From Dryocola clanedunensis (lineage in GTDB: Bacteria; Pseudomonadota; Gammaproteobacteria; Enterobacterales; Enterobacteriaceae), in NCBI RefSeq assembly GCF_025215155.1, contig NZ_JALHAM010000118.1: a stretch of DNA of 64,000 nt; one strand, 5' to 3'. The position numbers and the translations under genes were made by a program. The notes beneath the pieces were generated by a model. That model worked only from the letters and a program-made list of their open reading frames with translations, did no database searches and was not told where the DNA came from. Below are positions 8,082-16,471 of this stretch, piece by piece (the first letter of the stretch is position 1; each line of letters opens with the position of its first letter).

Positions 8082-9266
8082 ATGAGCAAGAGCAGCCACC
8101 TCGCAGACCGTATCCAGAACCTTCAGCCTTCCGCTATTCGTGAACTGTTAAAACACAGCAAAATGCCCGGCGTCATTTCCCTTGCCGGCGGCATTCCATC
8201 CAGCGAATTATTCGATAAAGAAGGCCTGGCCGAGGCCACTAAAATCGTGGTTGACCAGAATTTTAACGATGCATTCCAGTACGGGTTAACGGAAGGAAAC
8301 GTTGAGCTGCGTCAGCAATTAGTGGAGCTGTGTCAGGAGCGGGGTATGACGACGACGCCCGACCAGATGCTGATCACCTCCGGCTCTCAGCAGGCGCTGG
8401 ATTTACTGATCCGCGCGTTGGCTAATCCCGGCGATGTATTTGTTGTAGAACGCCCGACTTACCTCGCCACGCTGCAAATTCTCAGCCTTACCGAAGCCAC
8501 CGTTCAGTCCGTTGGCGGCGATGAACACGGAATGATCGTGGATGAGCTGGAGGCCCTGCTCAAAACAACCCGTATCAAAGGTGTTTATCTGGTGCCGACA
8601 TTCGGCAACCCAAGTGGCACAACCCTTAGCGCAGAGCGCCGGGAAAAGCTGGTGAAACTGGCTATTGAGCATGATTTTGTCATCATCGAAGATGACCCGT
8701 ACGGCGCAATCAGCTTCACGGACAACCGCGAGAAAACGCTCTTCCAGGTTGCGGCTGAACTGGGTAATCATGAAAACGTGGTCTATACCTCGACCTTCTC
8801 CAAAATTCTGGCTCCGGGTCTTCGCGTGGGCTGGATCCTGATGCCGGACTGGATGAAGCAGAAAGTGGCCATCATCAAGCAGGCTACCGATCTGCACGCC
8901 AACTCCTTTAGCCAGTCTCTGGTTTCGGCGTATCTGTCGCTGAACCGTCTGAACCCACAGATCGCGCTGATCCGTGATGCTTATAAGCAGAAGTGTCTGA
9001 GCCTGTCGAAATACCTGCAGGACGAGCTTGGCGACCATATCAGCTTCAACCAGCCGCAGGGCGGGATGTTCCTGTGGGCGACGTTCCGCTACGACTTTGA
9101 CACCACGAAGTGGCTGGAGCAGACGCTGGCAAAAGGTGTGGTTTACGTGCCGGGAGAATTCTTCTTTAGCGATAATGCCGATAAGAAAACGCTGCGCTTC
9201 TCTTATGCGACCGCTTCTGACGAACAGCTTTATGAAGCGGTGAAGCGTCTGAAATCGGCACTCTGA
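8082..9266 (+). CDS. Fold-type I PLP-dependent aminotransferase, substrate unknown
   Basis: Aminotransferase of class I/II, 394 aa, of the 2-aminoadipate (LysN-like)/valine-pyruvate-like group that resembles the catalytic half of MocR proteins but has no helix-turn-helix. Visible: GSQQALDLL, VERPTYLATL, PTFGNPSGTT, IIEDDPYGAI, the PLP lysine in STFSKILAPGLRVGW (about residue 245) and the terminal LRFSYA with the carboxylate-binding Arg. It stands alone between convergent-facing neighbours xni and kdgT and has its own promoter region (7896-8081). Substrate cannot be read from the sequence; I know no E. coli K-12 gene at this position. Confidence 0.85.
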   Translation: MSKSSHLADRIQNLQPSAIRELLKHSKMPGVISLAGGIPSSELFDKEGLAEATKIVVDQNFNDAFQYGLTEGNVELRQQLVELCQERGMTTTPDQMLITSGSQQALDLLIRALANPGDVFVVERPTYLATLQILSLTEATVQSVGGDEHGMIVDELEALLKTTRIKGVYLVPTFGNPSGTTLSAERREKLVKLAIEHDFVIIEDDPYGAISFTDNREKTLFQVAAELGNHENVVYTSTFSKILAPGLRVGWILMPDWMKQKVAIIKQATDLHANSFSQSLVSAYLSLNRLNPQIALIRDAYKQKCLSLSKYLQDELGDHISFNQPQGGMFLWATFRYDFDTTKWLEQTLAKGVVYVPGEFFFSDNADKKTLRFSYATASDEQLYEAVKRLKSAL

Positions 9267-9289
9267 TCCCACAAACTGACAACCTTTTC

Positions 9290-9320
9290 GTAGGCCGAAT
9301 AAGCGTTAGCGTCATCCGGC
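9290..9320 (+). repeat. REP-like palindrome, copy 2
   Basis: GTAGGCCGAATAAGCG with a matching GCGTCATCCGGC arm, closest of the set to the classical E. coli REP sequence. It lies just past the aminotransferase gene and before a bidirectional terminator. Confidence 0.7.
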
Positions 9321-9344
9321 ACAGCCTTATCCCCAACACAACTA

Positions 9345-9371
9345 AAAAGGAGCCTTTCGGCTCCTTTTGTT
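9345..9371. terminator. Bidirectional Rho-independent terminator
   Basis: Perfect 10-bp stem AAAAGGAGCC with GGCTCCTTTT (9345-9354 with 9359-9368) and a TTTC loop. A-tract on one side and T-tract on the other serve both the aminotransferase gene and kdgT. Confidence 0.85.
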
Positions 9372-10360
9372 TAGTGATGCTGTGCTTCCTGGACTAAGGT
9401 TTTTTCTTTCACCTTGCCGCCCACTCGTCGTGAGTAGACTGCGGTAATGATAGGTACCAGAATCGCCGTCACGATGACGCTCGCTGCCACCAGGGCAGTA
9501 GCCGATGCGGCGACTGGCTCAAATGCCGGGTTAATCTGTGCAATGATGACCGGGTTTGCCACCGCGACGCCAGCAGCAGAAGAGGCTGCAATCCCTGCCG
9601 TACCGTTACCGCCTCCGATAAATTTATCAGCCAGAATCAGTGGGATACCTGTAATCACAATCACCGCAACCCCCAACATAATACCCAGCAGACCGGTATC
9701 CAGAATCACGTTCAGATTGATGGTATTACCCAACGCAAAGCCAAAGAACGGGATCAGCGTCGGTGTTGCTTTACTGAAGAAAGCGCGGAAATCGTGATCC
9801 AGGTTGCCGAGCGTAAACCCAATCAGGAAGGGCAGTACGGCGCCGATGAAGTGATGCGGCTCGAAAGAGGCCAGGCCAGCAGAACCGAGGATAACCATGG
9901 TCATCAGCGGGCCGGACTCCAGCGACATCAGTACAAACGCGCCAGACTCTTCTTTGGTGCCATACTGGTTCATCAGGCTGGCGTACAGGCCGCCGTTCGT
10001 CATATCCATCGCGGAAACCAGCGCCAGTACGGAGAGGCCTGCGAACATCCCTGTCTGGATGCCTTCATCTGGAATAAAGGAGGCGGCAATCATCGCCACC
10101 ACCCACGCAACGGCAATCTTAGTGATTACCAGCGTTCCGGACTTGCGCAGCACCGTGCCGGTAGCACGCAGATCGATAGAAGCCCCGATGCAGAAGAACC
10201 AGACGGCAAGGATTGGCACCGTCCCGCTAATCATTCCTTTAGTGAATGAACCAAAGTAAGCACCCGTATCCGGAGCGAAGGTATTTAATACCGCGCCCAG
10301 CAGCAGTGGGATCAGCATCATCCCACCAGGGATACGTTCAATCGTCGCTTTAATCTTCAT
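9371..10360 (-). CDS. kdgT: 2-keto-3-deoxygluconate permease
   Basis: Inner-membrane proton symporter for 2-keto-3-deoxygluconate, a breakdown product of pectin and hexuronates (KdgT family). It is 329 aa (327 in E. coli) with about ten hydrophobic segments. Family signatures include PGGMMLIPLLLGA near the N-terminus, WFFCIGASIDL and ALVSAMDMTNGGLY. It is divergent from kduI, another gene of the same pathway. Two KdgR-like palindromes lie in the shared 363-bp region. In E. coli kdgT is elsewhere, so this arrangement is a local feature. Confidence 0.93.
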   Translation of the reverse strand: MKIKATIERIPGGMMLIPLLLGAVLNTFAPDTGAYFGSFTKGMISGTVPILAVWFFCIGASIDLRATGTVLRKSGTLVITKIAVAWVVAMIAASFIPDEGIQTGMFAGLSVLALVSAMDMTNGGLYASLMNQYGTKEESGAFVLMSLESGPLMTMVILGSAGLASFEPHHFIGAVLPFLIGFTLGNLDHDFRAFFSKATPTLIPFFGFALGNTINLNVILDTGLLGIMLGVAVIVITGIPLILADKFIGGGNGTAGIAASSAAGVAVANPVIIAQINPAFEPVAASATALVAASVIVTAILVPIITAVYSRRVGGKVKEKTLVQEAQHH

Positions 10361-10422
10361 ATGAATTGTTCTCCATTCTTTTATTCCCCCGGCGTTGCCT
10401 GAAAAAGGATGCAGAGGTCCGC

Positions 10423-10444
10423 AATAAAAAGGTGTCTTTTTATT
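10423..10444. promoter_or_regulatory. Candidate KdgR operator on the kdgT side
   Basis: Perfect 8-bp inverted repeat AATAAAAA/TTTTTATT with a 6-bp centre, 62 bp before the kdgT start. The AT-rich dyad shape fits KdgR-box geometry, but the match is looser than the site at 10591. Confidence 0.4.
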
Positions 10445-10590
10445 GAGTTAGCTAGTTGTCTGGCCCAGTGAGGGCAGTGTCCTTCTCGAACTTACCTGCA
10501 GTGCTGCTGCGTATACTTAAGCTGGGTAACCGTGCTCCGACAGAAACGTTATGCCGGCTACTATCTATTGGCTGGAATTATGATTCAATG

Positions 10591-10613
10591 AAAATGAAAC
10601 GATATTTCAATTT
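10591..10613. promoter_or_regulatory. Candidate KdgR operator on the kduI side
   Basis: AAAATGAAACGATATTTCAA with TTT following is close to the KdgR consensus (AATRAAAY-N-RTTTYAWTT). It sits about 110 bp before kduI. The remaining 10361-10723 DNA is AT-rich with no gene. Confidence 0.55.
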
Positions 10614-10723
10614 GGATCACATTATTTCGTCAGGGGCGCTGTTAAACTAATTAATAAGTCAGCTAAATGTAAATTTTATGTAATTAACCTGAGTGGTTAA
10701 TGCAGAATTAATGAGGAGAAGTC

Positions 10724-11560
10724 ATGGATATTCGTCAAAGCATTCACAGCGATCATGCAAAAACGCTAGATACGGCGGGCCTGCGCAAAGAGTTCCTGGT
10801 CGATACTATTTTTACCGCCGACCAGTACACCATGACCTACAGCCATATCGACCGTATTATTGTGGGCGGCGTGATGCCAGTGACGCGTTCCGTGAGCGTC
10901 GGGGGGGAAGTAGGTAAACAACTAGGCGTGAGCTATTTCCTGGAGCGCCGCGAACTGGGCGTGATTAACATCGGCGGGCCGGGGACGATTACCGTTGATG
11001 GCACCTGTTATGAAATTGGTCATCGCGATGCTTTATACGTAGGGAAAGGCGCGAAAGAGGTGGTGTTTGAAAGCGTGGATGCTGCTAAACCTGCGCGCTT
11101 CTACTATAACTGCGCGCCAGCCCATACGACTTACCCGACTAAGCGCGTGACGCCTGCTGATGTATCGCCAGTTTCGCTGGGTGAAGACGTTACCAGTAAC
11201 CGTCGTACCATCAACAAATACTTTGTACCGGACGTGCTGGAAACCTGCCAGCTGAGCATGGGGCTGACCGAGCTGGCTCCGGGAAATTTGTGGAATACTA
11301 TGCCGTGCCACACCCATGAGCGCCGCATGGAAGTCTATTTCTACTTCGGTCTGGAAGAGAACAGCTGCGTATTCCATATGATGGGCCAGCCGCAGGAGAC
11401 GCGCCACATCGTGGTGCAGAACGAGCAGGCGGTGATTTCACCGAGCTGGTCGATTCACTCTGGCGTAGGTACCCGTGCGTATACCTTTATCTGGGGAATG
11501 GTGGGCGAGAACCAGGTATTTGATGATATGGACCACGTGAAGGTGGGTGATTTGCGCTAG
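10724..11560 (+). CDS. kduI: 5-dehydro-4-deoxy-D-glucuronate isomerase
   Basis: Cupin-fold zinc isomerase converting 5-keto-4-deoxyuronate to 3-deoxy-D-glycero-2,5-hexodiulosonate in pectin and hexuronate breakdown. It is 278 aa, as in E. coli. The zinc-binding cluster is visible as TMPCHTHERRMEVYFYF (His near 196 and 198, Glu near 203) with a later His in SIHSGVG. A GAGGAGAAG ribosome-binding site precedes the ATG at 10724. The usual partner kduD does not follow; a repeat and the convergent sdaB do. Confidence 0.95.
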   Translation: MDIRQSIHSDHAKTLDTAGLRKEFLVDTIFTADQYTMTYSHIDRIIVGGVMPVTRSVSVGGEVGKQLGVSYFLERRELGVINIGGPGTITVDGTCYEIGHRDALYVGKGAKEVVFESVDAAKPARFYYNCAPAHTTYPTKRVTPADVSPVSLGEDVTSNRRTINKYFVPDVLETCQLSMGLTELAPGNLWNTMPCHTHERRMEVYFYFGLEENSCVFHMMGQPQETRHIVVQNEQAVISPSWSIHSGVGTRAYTFIWGMVGENQVFDDMDHVKVGDLR

Positions 11561-11564
11561 TTTT

Positions 11565-11640
11565 TACCCTCTCCCTCTCCCAGAAAGGGAGGGGGGGTGG
11601 TAACTCGATCCAGTTCCCTCACCCCTTAGGGGAGAGGGCC
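11565..11640 (+). repeat. CCCTCTCCC-type intergenic repeat, copy B
   Basis: Same architecture as 7057-7138: a GGGAG hairpin, the joint AACTCGATCCA, then a CCCCTTAGGGG-containing hairpin. It fills the space between convergent kduI and sdaB, ending 3 bases before the sdaB stop, and may act as their terminator. Confidence 0.78.
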
Positions 11641-11643
11641 TTA

Positions 11644-13008
11644 TTAATCGCAGGAAACTTTCATCGCCAGCCCGCCGCGGGAAGTCTCGCGGTATTTGGC
11701 GTTCATGTCTTTGCCCGTTTCGTACATGGTTTCAATGACTTTATCGAGGCTTACGCGAGGTTCGCTGGTGCGACGCATTGCCATGCGGGCTGCGTTGACA
11801 GCTTTTACTGCGGCAATCGCATTGCGTTCAATGCAGGGAACCTGAACCTGTCCCGCAACCGGATCGCAGGTCAGCCCAAGGTTATGCTCCATACCGATTT
11901 CCGCTGCAATACAAACCTGCGCCGGGCTGCCGCCCAGCAACTCTGCCAGTCCAGCCGCCGCCATTGAGCAGGCCACGCCAACTTCACCCTGGCAGCCTAC
12001 TTCCGCGCCGGAAATTGAGGCATTCATCTTATACAGTGAGCCAATCGCGCCCGCGGTCAGGAAGTAGCGCGCGCAGGAGTTGGCATTCACTTCACGGATA
12101 AACTTGTCGTAGTAGGCCAGTACCGCAGGAAAAATACCGCATGCGCCGTTGGTTGGGGCTGTGACCACACGCCCACCCGCAGCATTCTCTTCGTTTACCG
12201 CCAGCGCGAACATGTTGATCCAGTCAACAACGGCCATGGGATCGGAGTTGTTCTTATCGTTGCTCACCAGCATCCTGCGCAGGGCTGCCGCACGACGCGG
12301 CACGCGCATTTTGCCGGGCAAAACACCTTCTGTTGTTATGCCGCGTTCAATTCCGCTGCGCATCACGTTCCAGACGTTGGCAAAGTGCGCGTCTATTTCC
12401 GCCTGCGTGTGCATCGCGCGTTCGTTTTGCATCATCAGCCCGGACAGGGAAAGTCCCGTCTCGTCGCAATGTCTGCGCAGGTCGACTGCGTTTTTATACG
12501 GGTAGGGAACCGACACCTTTTGCGTATCTTCCACGCCAAAATGCGCTTCATCTACGATAAAACCACCGCCGATGGAATAGTAAGTCTGGCTGTACAGAAC
12601 AGCATCACCAGCGACTGCCGTGATACGCATGCCGTTCTCGTGCAGCGACAGGTTGTCGGCGTGGAAATTCATGCAGCTATCAACCGGGAATTCAACTTCG
12701 TGCGCGCCGTTGGCCAGCAGCAGGCGGCTGTGGGTATTCACATCCTGGATAAAATGCGGGATGGAATCGATATCTACCGTGTCCGGCAGATTACCCGCCA
12801 ACCCCATAATAATGGCGATATCGGTGTGGTGGCCCTTGCCGGTCAGCGACAGGGAACCATAAACATCAACAATGACGCGGGTGACATCGTGCAAAATCCC
12901 TTGCGCGATTAAGTCATCAGCGAACTGTTTGCCGGCCTTCATCGGGCCGACGGTATGCGAGCTGGAAGGCCCGATGCCGATTTTAAAAATGTCGAATACG
13001 CTAATCAT
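11644..13008 (-). CDS. sdaB: L-serine deaminase II
   Basis: Iron-sulfur-dependent L-serine ammonia-lyase (serine to pyruvate plus ammonia). It is 454 aa (455 in E. coli SdaB). The N-terminal beta domain begins MISVFDIFKIGIGPSSSHTVGPMKAG. The alpha domain holds conserved Cys residues around TNGACGIFPAVLAYY, GAEVGCQGEVG and LTCDPVAGQVQ that ligate the 4Fe-4S cluster. It follows sdaC on the same strand, 236 bp downstream, so serine uptake and breakdown are linked. The long structured spacer between them is unusual. Confidence 0.95.
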   Translation of the reverse strand: MISVFDIFKIGIGPSSSHTVGPMKAGKQFADDLIAQGILHDVTRVIVDVYGSLSLTGKGHHTDIAIIMGLAGNLPDTVDIDSIPHFIQDVNTHSRLLLANGAHEVEFPVDSCMNFHADNLSLHENGMRITAVAGDAVLYSQTYYSIGGGFIVDEAHFGVEDTQKVSVPYPYKNAVDLRRHCDETGLSLSGLMMQNERAMHTQAEIDAHFANVWNVMRSGIERGITTEGVLPGKMRVPRRAAALRRMLVSNDKNNSDPMAVVDWINMFALAVNEENAAGGRVVTAPTNGACGIFPAVLAYYDKFIREVNANSCARYFLTAGAIGSLYKMNASISGAEVGCQGEVGVACSMAAAGLAELLGGSPAQVCIAAEIGMEHNLGLTCDPVAGQVQVPCIERNAIAAVKAVNAARMAMRRTSEPRVSLDKVIETMYETGKDMNAKYRETSRGGLAMKVSCD

Positions 13009-13045
13009 GATGCGTCCATTGCGTGAGTGACTTGAAGAGGGGGAA

Positions 13046-13235
13046 GAACCGCCCGCAGAGAGCAGGCGGTCTATATTGCTGACAAAGAAGGAAAAAACGT
13101 GGTTTTTCCGTCTTTGTGGTTAGCAGCCGAAAATCAATGAATTGATTTTCCTGGTTATTTTTTGCTGATACATGTCCGACTTTCAGTCGTATCAGGTTCG
13201 TCATTAGTCTGAACCGCCCGCAGAGGGCAGGCGGT
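13046..13235 (-). repeat. Structured spacer: duplicated 25-nt hairpin flanking three more hairpins
   Basis: Two direct copies (13046-13070, 13211-13235; one mismatch) of a GAACCGCCCGCAGAG...GGCGGT hairpin. Between them: 14-nt arms with one mismatch (13083-13096 with 13103-13116), perfect 10-nt arms (13129-13138 with 13141-13150) and a bulged hairpin (13165-13195). The spacer lies between sdaC and sdaB. A minus-strand reading frame across it is explained by the repeats and is not called as a gene. Confidence 0.7.
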
Positions 13236-13244
13236 TTAGGGCTA

Positions 13245-14534
13245 TTAGCCGAACAGAGAGTAGAAGATTGCTGAGATAGCAATCAGGCCCATTATCACAA
13301 CAAACACGTTGCTGATGTGGCCGCTGTATTTGCGCATGGCCGGGACTTTCTGAATCGCGTACATCGGCATCAGGAACAGAATCATCGCGATAATCGGGCC
13401 GCCCAGGGTTTCAATCATCCCCAGGATGCTTGGGTTCAGCGTCGCCACAATCCAGGTGGTGATCAGCATGAAGATCGCCGTGATGCGGTTCAGCTTGTTG
13501 ATTTCAATACTCTTACCTTTACCACGCAGCGTTTTGATGACTAAACCGTTGAAACCTTCACGGGCACCTAAGTAGTGGCCGAGGAAGGATTTGGTGATCG
13601 CGACCATTGCAATGATTGGTGCCATCCAGGCGATAACCGGTGCGTTAAAGTGGTTAGCCAGGTAAGACAGGATGGAGATGTTCTGCGCTTTCGCTTCTGC
13701 CAGGTTAGCCGGGGAGAGGCTCAGCACGCAGCTGAACACGAAGAACATGACGGTCAGCACCATCATAATGTGTGCGAAAGCCAGAATGCGGGAGCATTTT
13801 TTCTCAGCGCCATCGCCGTACTCTTCACGTTTGGCTACCGCGAAGGAAGAGATGATGGGTGAGTGGTTGAAGGAGAAGACCATGACTGGGATTGCCAGCC
13901 ACAGGGTCATCCACAGGCCGCTGCCGGTTGCCGGTGTGCTGCTTAAGGAGAGCGTGTCGAATACTGCGCCGGTCCAGTTTGGAATCAGGTACAGAGCCAG
14001 CAGCATCAGCGCGATAACGAACGGGAACACCAGGATGCTCATCGCTTTCACGATCATCTGCTCGCCGAAACGAACGATGGTCATCATGCCGACAATCAGA
14101 ATCAATGACAGAACCACACGCGGCGGTGACACCATACCCAACTGATGAGTAATGAAGCTGTCAACGGTGTTGGTGATAGCCACGCTGTAAACCAGCAGGA
14201 TTGGGTAGATAGCAAAGAAGTAGAGCAGGGTAATGATTTTACCTGCGCCAATGCCGAAGTGCTCTTCAACAACTTCGGTGATGTCTTCACCCGGATTTTT
14301 ACCAGACAGCACGAAGCGGGTCAGGCCGCGGTGTGCGAAGTAGGTCATCGGGAAGGCAAGGACTGCCATGATCAGCAGCGGGATCAGACCGCCAACGCCG
14401 GCGTTAATTGGCAAGAACAGTACGCCTGCACCAATGGCGGTGCCGTACAGGCCGAGCATCCACATGGTATCCGATTTACGCCAGGAACTTTTGGTCTCGA
14501 CAGAAGCAATACTGCCGGTTTGAGTGGTATCCAT
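13245..14534 (-). CDS. sdaC: Serine/proton symporter SdaC
   Basis: Inner-membrane H+/L-serine symporter of the hydroxy/aromatic amino-acid permease (STP) family. It has about eleven hydrophobic segments. The start at 14534 (MDTTQTGSIAS) gives 429 aa, exactly the E. coli length; 20 residues from an upstream in-frame ATG at 14594 are rejected. Conserved blocks include MWMLGLYGTAIGAGVLFLPI and FSFNHSPIISSFA. It lies upstream of sdaB on the same strand. Confidence 0.95.
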   Translation of the reverse strand: MDTTQTGSIASVETKSSWRKSDTMWMLGLYGTAIGAGVLFLPINAGVGGLIPLLIMAVLAFPMTYFAHRGLTRFVLSGKNPGEDITEVVEEHFGIGAGKIITLLYFFAIYPILLVYSVAITNTVDSFITHQLGMVSPPRVVLSLILIVGMMTIVRFGEQMIVKAMSILVFPFVIALMLLALYLIPNWTGAVFDTLSLSSTPATGSGLWMTLWLAIPVMVFSFNHSPIISSFAVAKREEYGDGAEKKCSRILAFAHIMMVLTVMFFVFSCVLSLSPANLAEAKAQNISILSYLANHFNAPVIAWMAPIIAMVAITKSFLGHYLGAREGFNGLVIKTLRGKGKSIEINKLNRITAIFMLITTWIVATLNPSILGMIETLGGPIIAMILFLMPMYAIQKVPAMRKYSGHISNVFVVIMGLIAISAIFYSLFG

Positions 14535-14964
14535 CAACTTCTCCAGAAGGAACTTATTGTGCAAAATTTCAGTCAATGACGACGTTTTTCGCATGACTGA
14601 TGAAACTAAATTCTGTGCCAGGGCGTTTTTATAGTAATTTTGACCCGTAACTATTGGCGGGCGGAAAGATACAGCGATGTCATTAATCTATCAGTGATCG
14701 CGATCCCAATTGCATGAATCCACTGTTAATATGGTTATTGGTGGTATTTTGTACTGCCTTAGATCTAACGGGCAAAATTTAAGCGTGCAAAGACTACCAT
14801 TAGCCAAAGATGCGATAAATTAAACGCCAGTGAATACATGAAATTAATCTGTAAAAAGTTTAATTTGCAGTGTTTTATGGAAGATGTTGTTCGAAAGAGG
14901 TGACATTCAGCGGCGAGAAGGGCGGCGCAATCGTTTGGCTTAATAAATAAATGCAGGATGAGAA
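14535..14964. other. AT-rich upstream region of sdaC, no gene seen
   Basis: About 430 bp between the 5' end of sdaC and the 3' end of ppnN. It must hold the sdaC promoter. A TATAAA-like hexamer on the minus strand (14628-14633) is a possible -10 but has no convincing -35. I see no coding region, RNA gene or clear repeat here. Confidence 0.4.
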
Positions 14965-14984
14965 GGGCGACAATGCTGTCGCCC
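14965..14984 (-). terminator. Terminator hairpin of ppnN
   Basis: Perfect 8-bp stem GGGCGACA/TGTCGCCC with a 4-nt loop, 8 bp past the ppnN stop. The following sequence on the minus strand is T-rich but lacks a pure T-run. Confidence 0.6.
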
Positions 14985-14992
14985 CTGGGATA

Positions 14993-16357
14993 TCAGGTGC
15001 AGATTTCGTAACAGGGGATATAGGCACTCCCCGGCAGCTTCATACGGTGCTGGGCGACAAAACCTTGTAGCAGATCGTCCATACGTTTCATCATCTGTGC
15101 ATCGCCGTGGATTTTGTACGGGCCGTATTTTTCAATGGCGTGGATGCCACCTTCTTTAACGTTACCCGCAACGATCCCCGAGAATGCTCTGCGCAATGAC
15201 GCAGCCAGCTCTTCTGCCGGCTGGTCCGGGTACAGTTTAAGGTTCGCCATATTTTCATGGGTGGGTTCAAACGGCATTTGCAGGTCCGGCGAAATACGAA
15301 TCGACCAGTTGAAGCTGTAGGCATCGCCGGTTTCACGACGATACTCTTTCACCTGCGGCATGGCTTTTTTCATCAGGCGTGCCACTTCCGGAGCATCATC
15401 AATGATGATTTTGTAATGACGGCGGGCCTGTTCGCCCACGGTGTTGACGATAAATTCGTCCAGCACCCGGAAGTAGTCCGCGCTCTCTTTTGGGCCAGTC
15501 AGAATCAGCGGCAGAACCTGATCGTGGTTGTGCGGATTCATCAGAATGCCCAGCAGATAGAGCAGCTCTTCCGCTGTCCCCACGCCGCCCGGGAAGATAA
15601 TAATGCCGTGCGCAATACGAACAAACGCTTCGAGACGTTTTTCAATGTCCGGCATGATGATCAGTTCATTGACCAGCGGGTTAGGCGGTTCGGCGGCAAT
15701 AATGGAAGGTTCGGTCAGGCCAATAAAGCGGCCCTCTCTGAAACGCTGCTGCGCCTGGCCTACGGCTGCGCCCTTCATTGGCGCTTCCATGGCTCCAGGC
15801 CCACAGCCGGTACAAATATTCAGTTCACGCAGACCCAGCTGCGTACCGACACGGCGTGCGTACAGATATTCATTTTCGTTGATGGAGTGACCACCCCAGC
15901 AGACGACGAGGTTTGGCGCTTCACCAACGTGCAGCGCACGGGCATTGCGCAGAATAGAAAACACCATATTGGTGATGTTTGCTGGTTCATCAAGGTCGAG
16001 ATTCTGAAAACGACCTGCGCTTGAGAGCTGACCATTTACAAACAGAATATCGCGCAGGACGGCGAACAGGTTAGCTTGCAGGGCACGAATGATTCGGCCA
16101 TCAACAAAGGCCTCTTCTGGCGGATTAATCAGCTCCAGTTTGACACCGCGTTCTCGACGCAACACATTGATATCAAAACTTTCGTAGCGTGAAAGAAGCT
16201 CTTTGCTGCTGTCGGTCTGGCTTCCTGAGTTAAGTACGGCAAGTGAACAGTTACGAAACAGTTGGTAAATGTCGCTGCTGGCCGTGCGTTTAAGCATATC
16301 GACTTCCAGCTGCGACAACATATCCATTGAGCCTAGCGGGCTAATATGTGTAATCAA
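14993..16357 (-). CDS. ppnN: Pyrimidine/purine nucleotide 5'-monophosphate nucleosidase
   Basis: LOG-family nucleotide nucleosidase (YgdH) that splits NMPs into base and ribose 5-phosphate; in E. coli it is allosterically stimulated by (p)ppGpp. It is 454 aa, the E. coli length. The central Rossmann-like domain shows GCGPGAMEAPMKGA and the family signature IFPGGVGTAEELLYLLG. The flanking N- and C-terminal regions are those unique to PpnN. relA, the source of its effector, lies about 15 kb away in the same window. Confidence 0.95.
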   Translation of the reverse strand: MITHISPLGSMDMLSQLEVDMLKRTASSDIYQLFRNCSLAVLNSGSQTDSSKELLSRYESFDINVLRRERGVKLELINPPEEAFVDGRIIRALQANLFAVLRDILFVNGQLSSAGRFQNLDLDEPANITNMVFSILRNARALHVGEAPNLVVCWGGHSINENEYLYARRVGTQLGLRELNICTGCGPGAMEAPMKGAAVGQAQQRFREGRFIGLTEPSIIAAEPPNPLVNELIIMPDIEKRLEAFVRIAHGIIIFPGGVGTAEELLYLLGILMNPHNHDQVLPLILTGPKESADYFRVLDEFIVNTVGEQARRHYKIIIDDAPEVARLMKKAMPQVKEYRRETGDAYSFNWSIRISPDLQMPFEPTHENMANLKLYPDQPAEELAASLRRAFSGIVAGNVKEGGIHAIEKYGPYKIHGDAQMMKRMDDLLQGFVAQHRMKLPGSAYIPCYEICT

Positions 16358-16471
16358 GTGAACTCCTTACGGGACGAGTGTGCTGCTCCCAGTGATTACA
16401 ATAGCCCTGGCGTCACGAATTTAACAACCCGAAAACATTATTCCCTGCGCGCCCTGCGAAGCATTTCGCAT

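Noticed and set aside
13001..13282. 93-codon minus-strand frame between sdaC and sdaB
   Set aside because: It overlaps both neighbours and its repeated PPALCGRF segments come from the duplicated hairpins.
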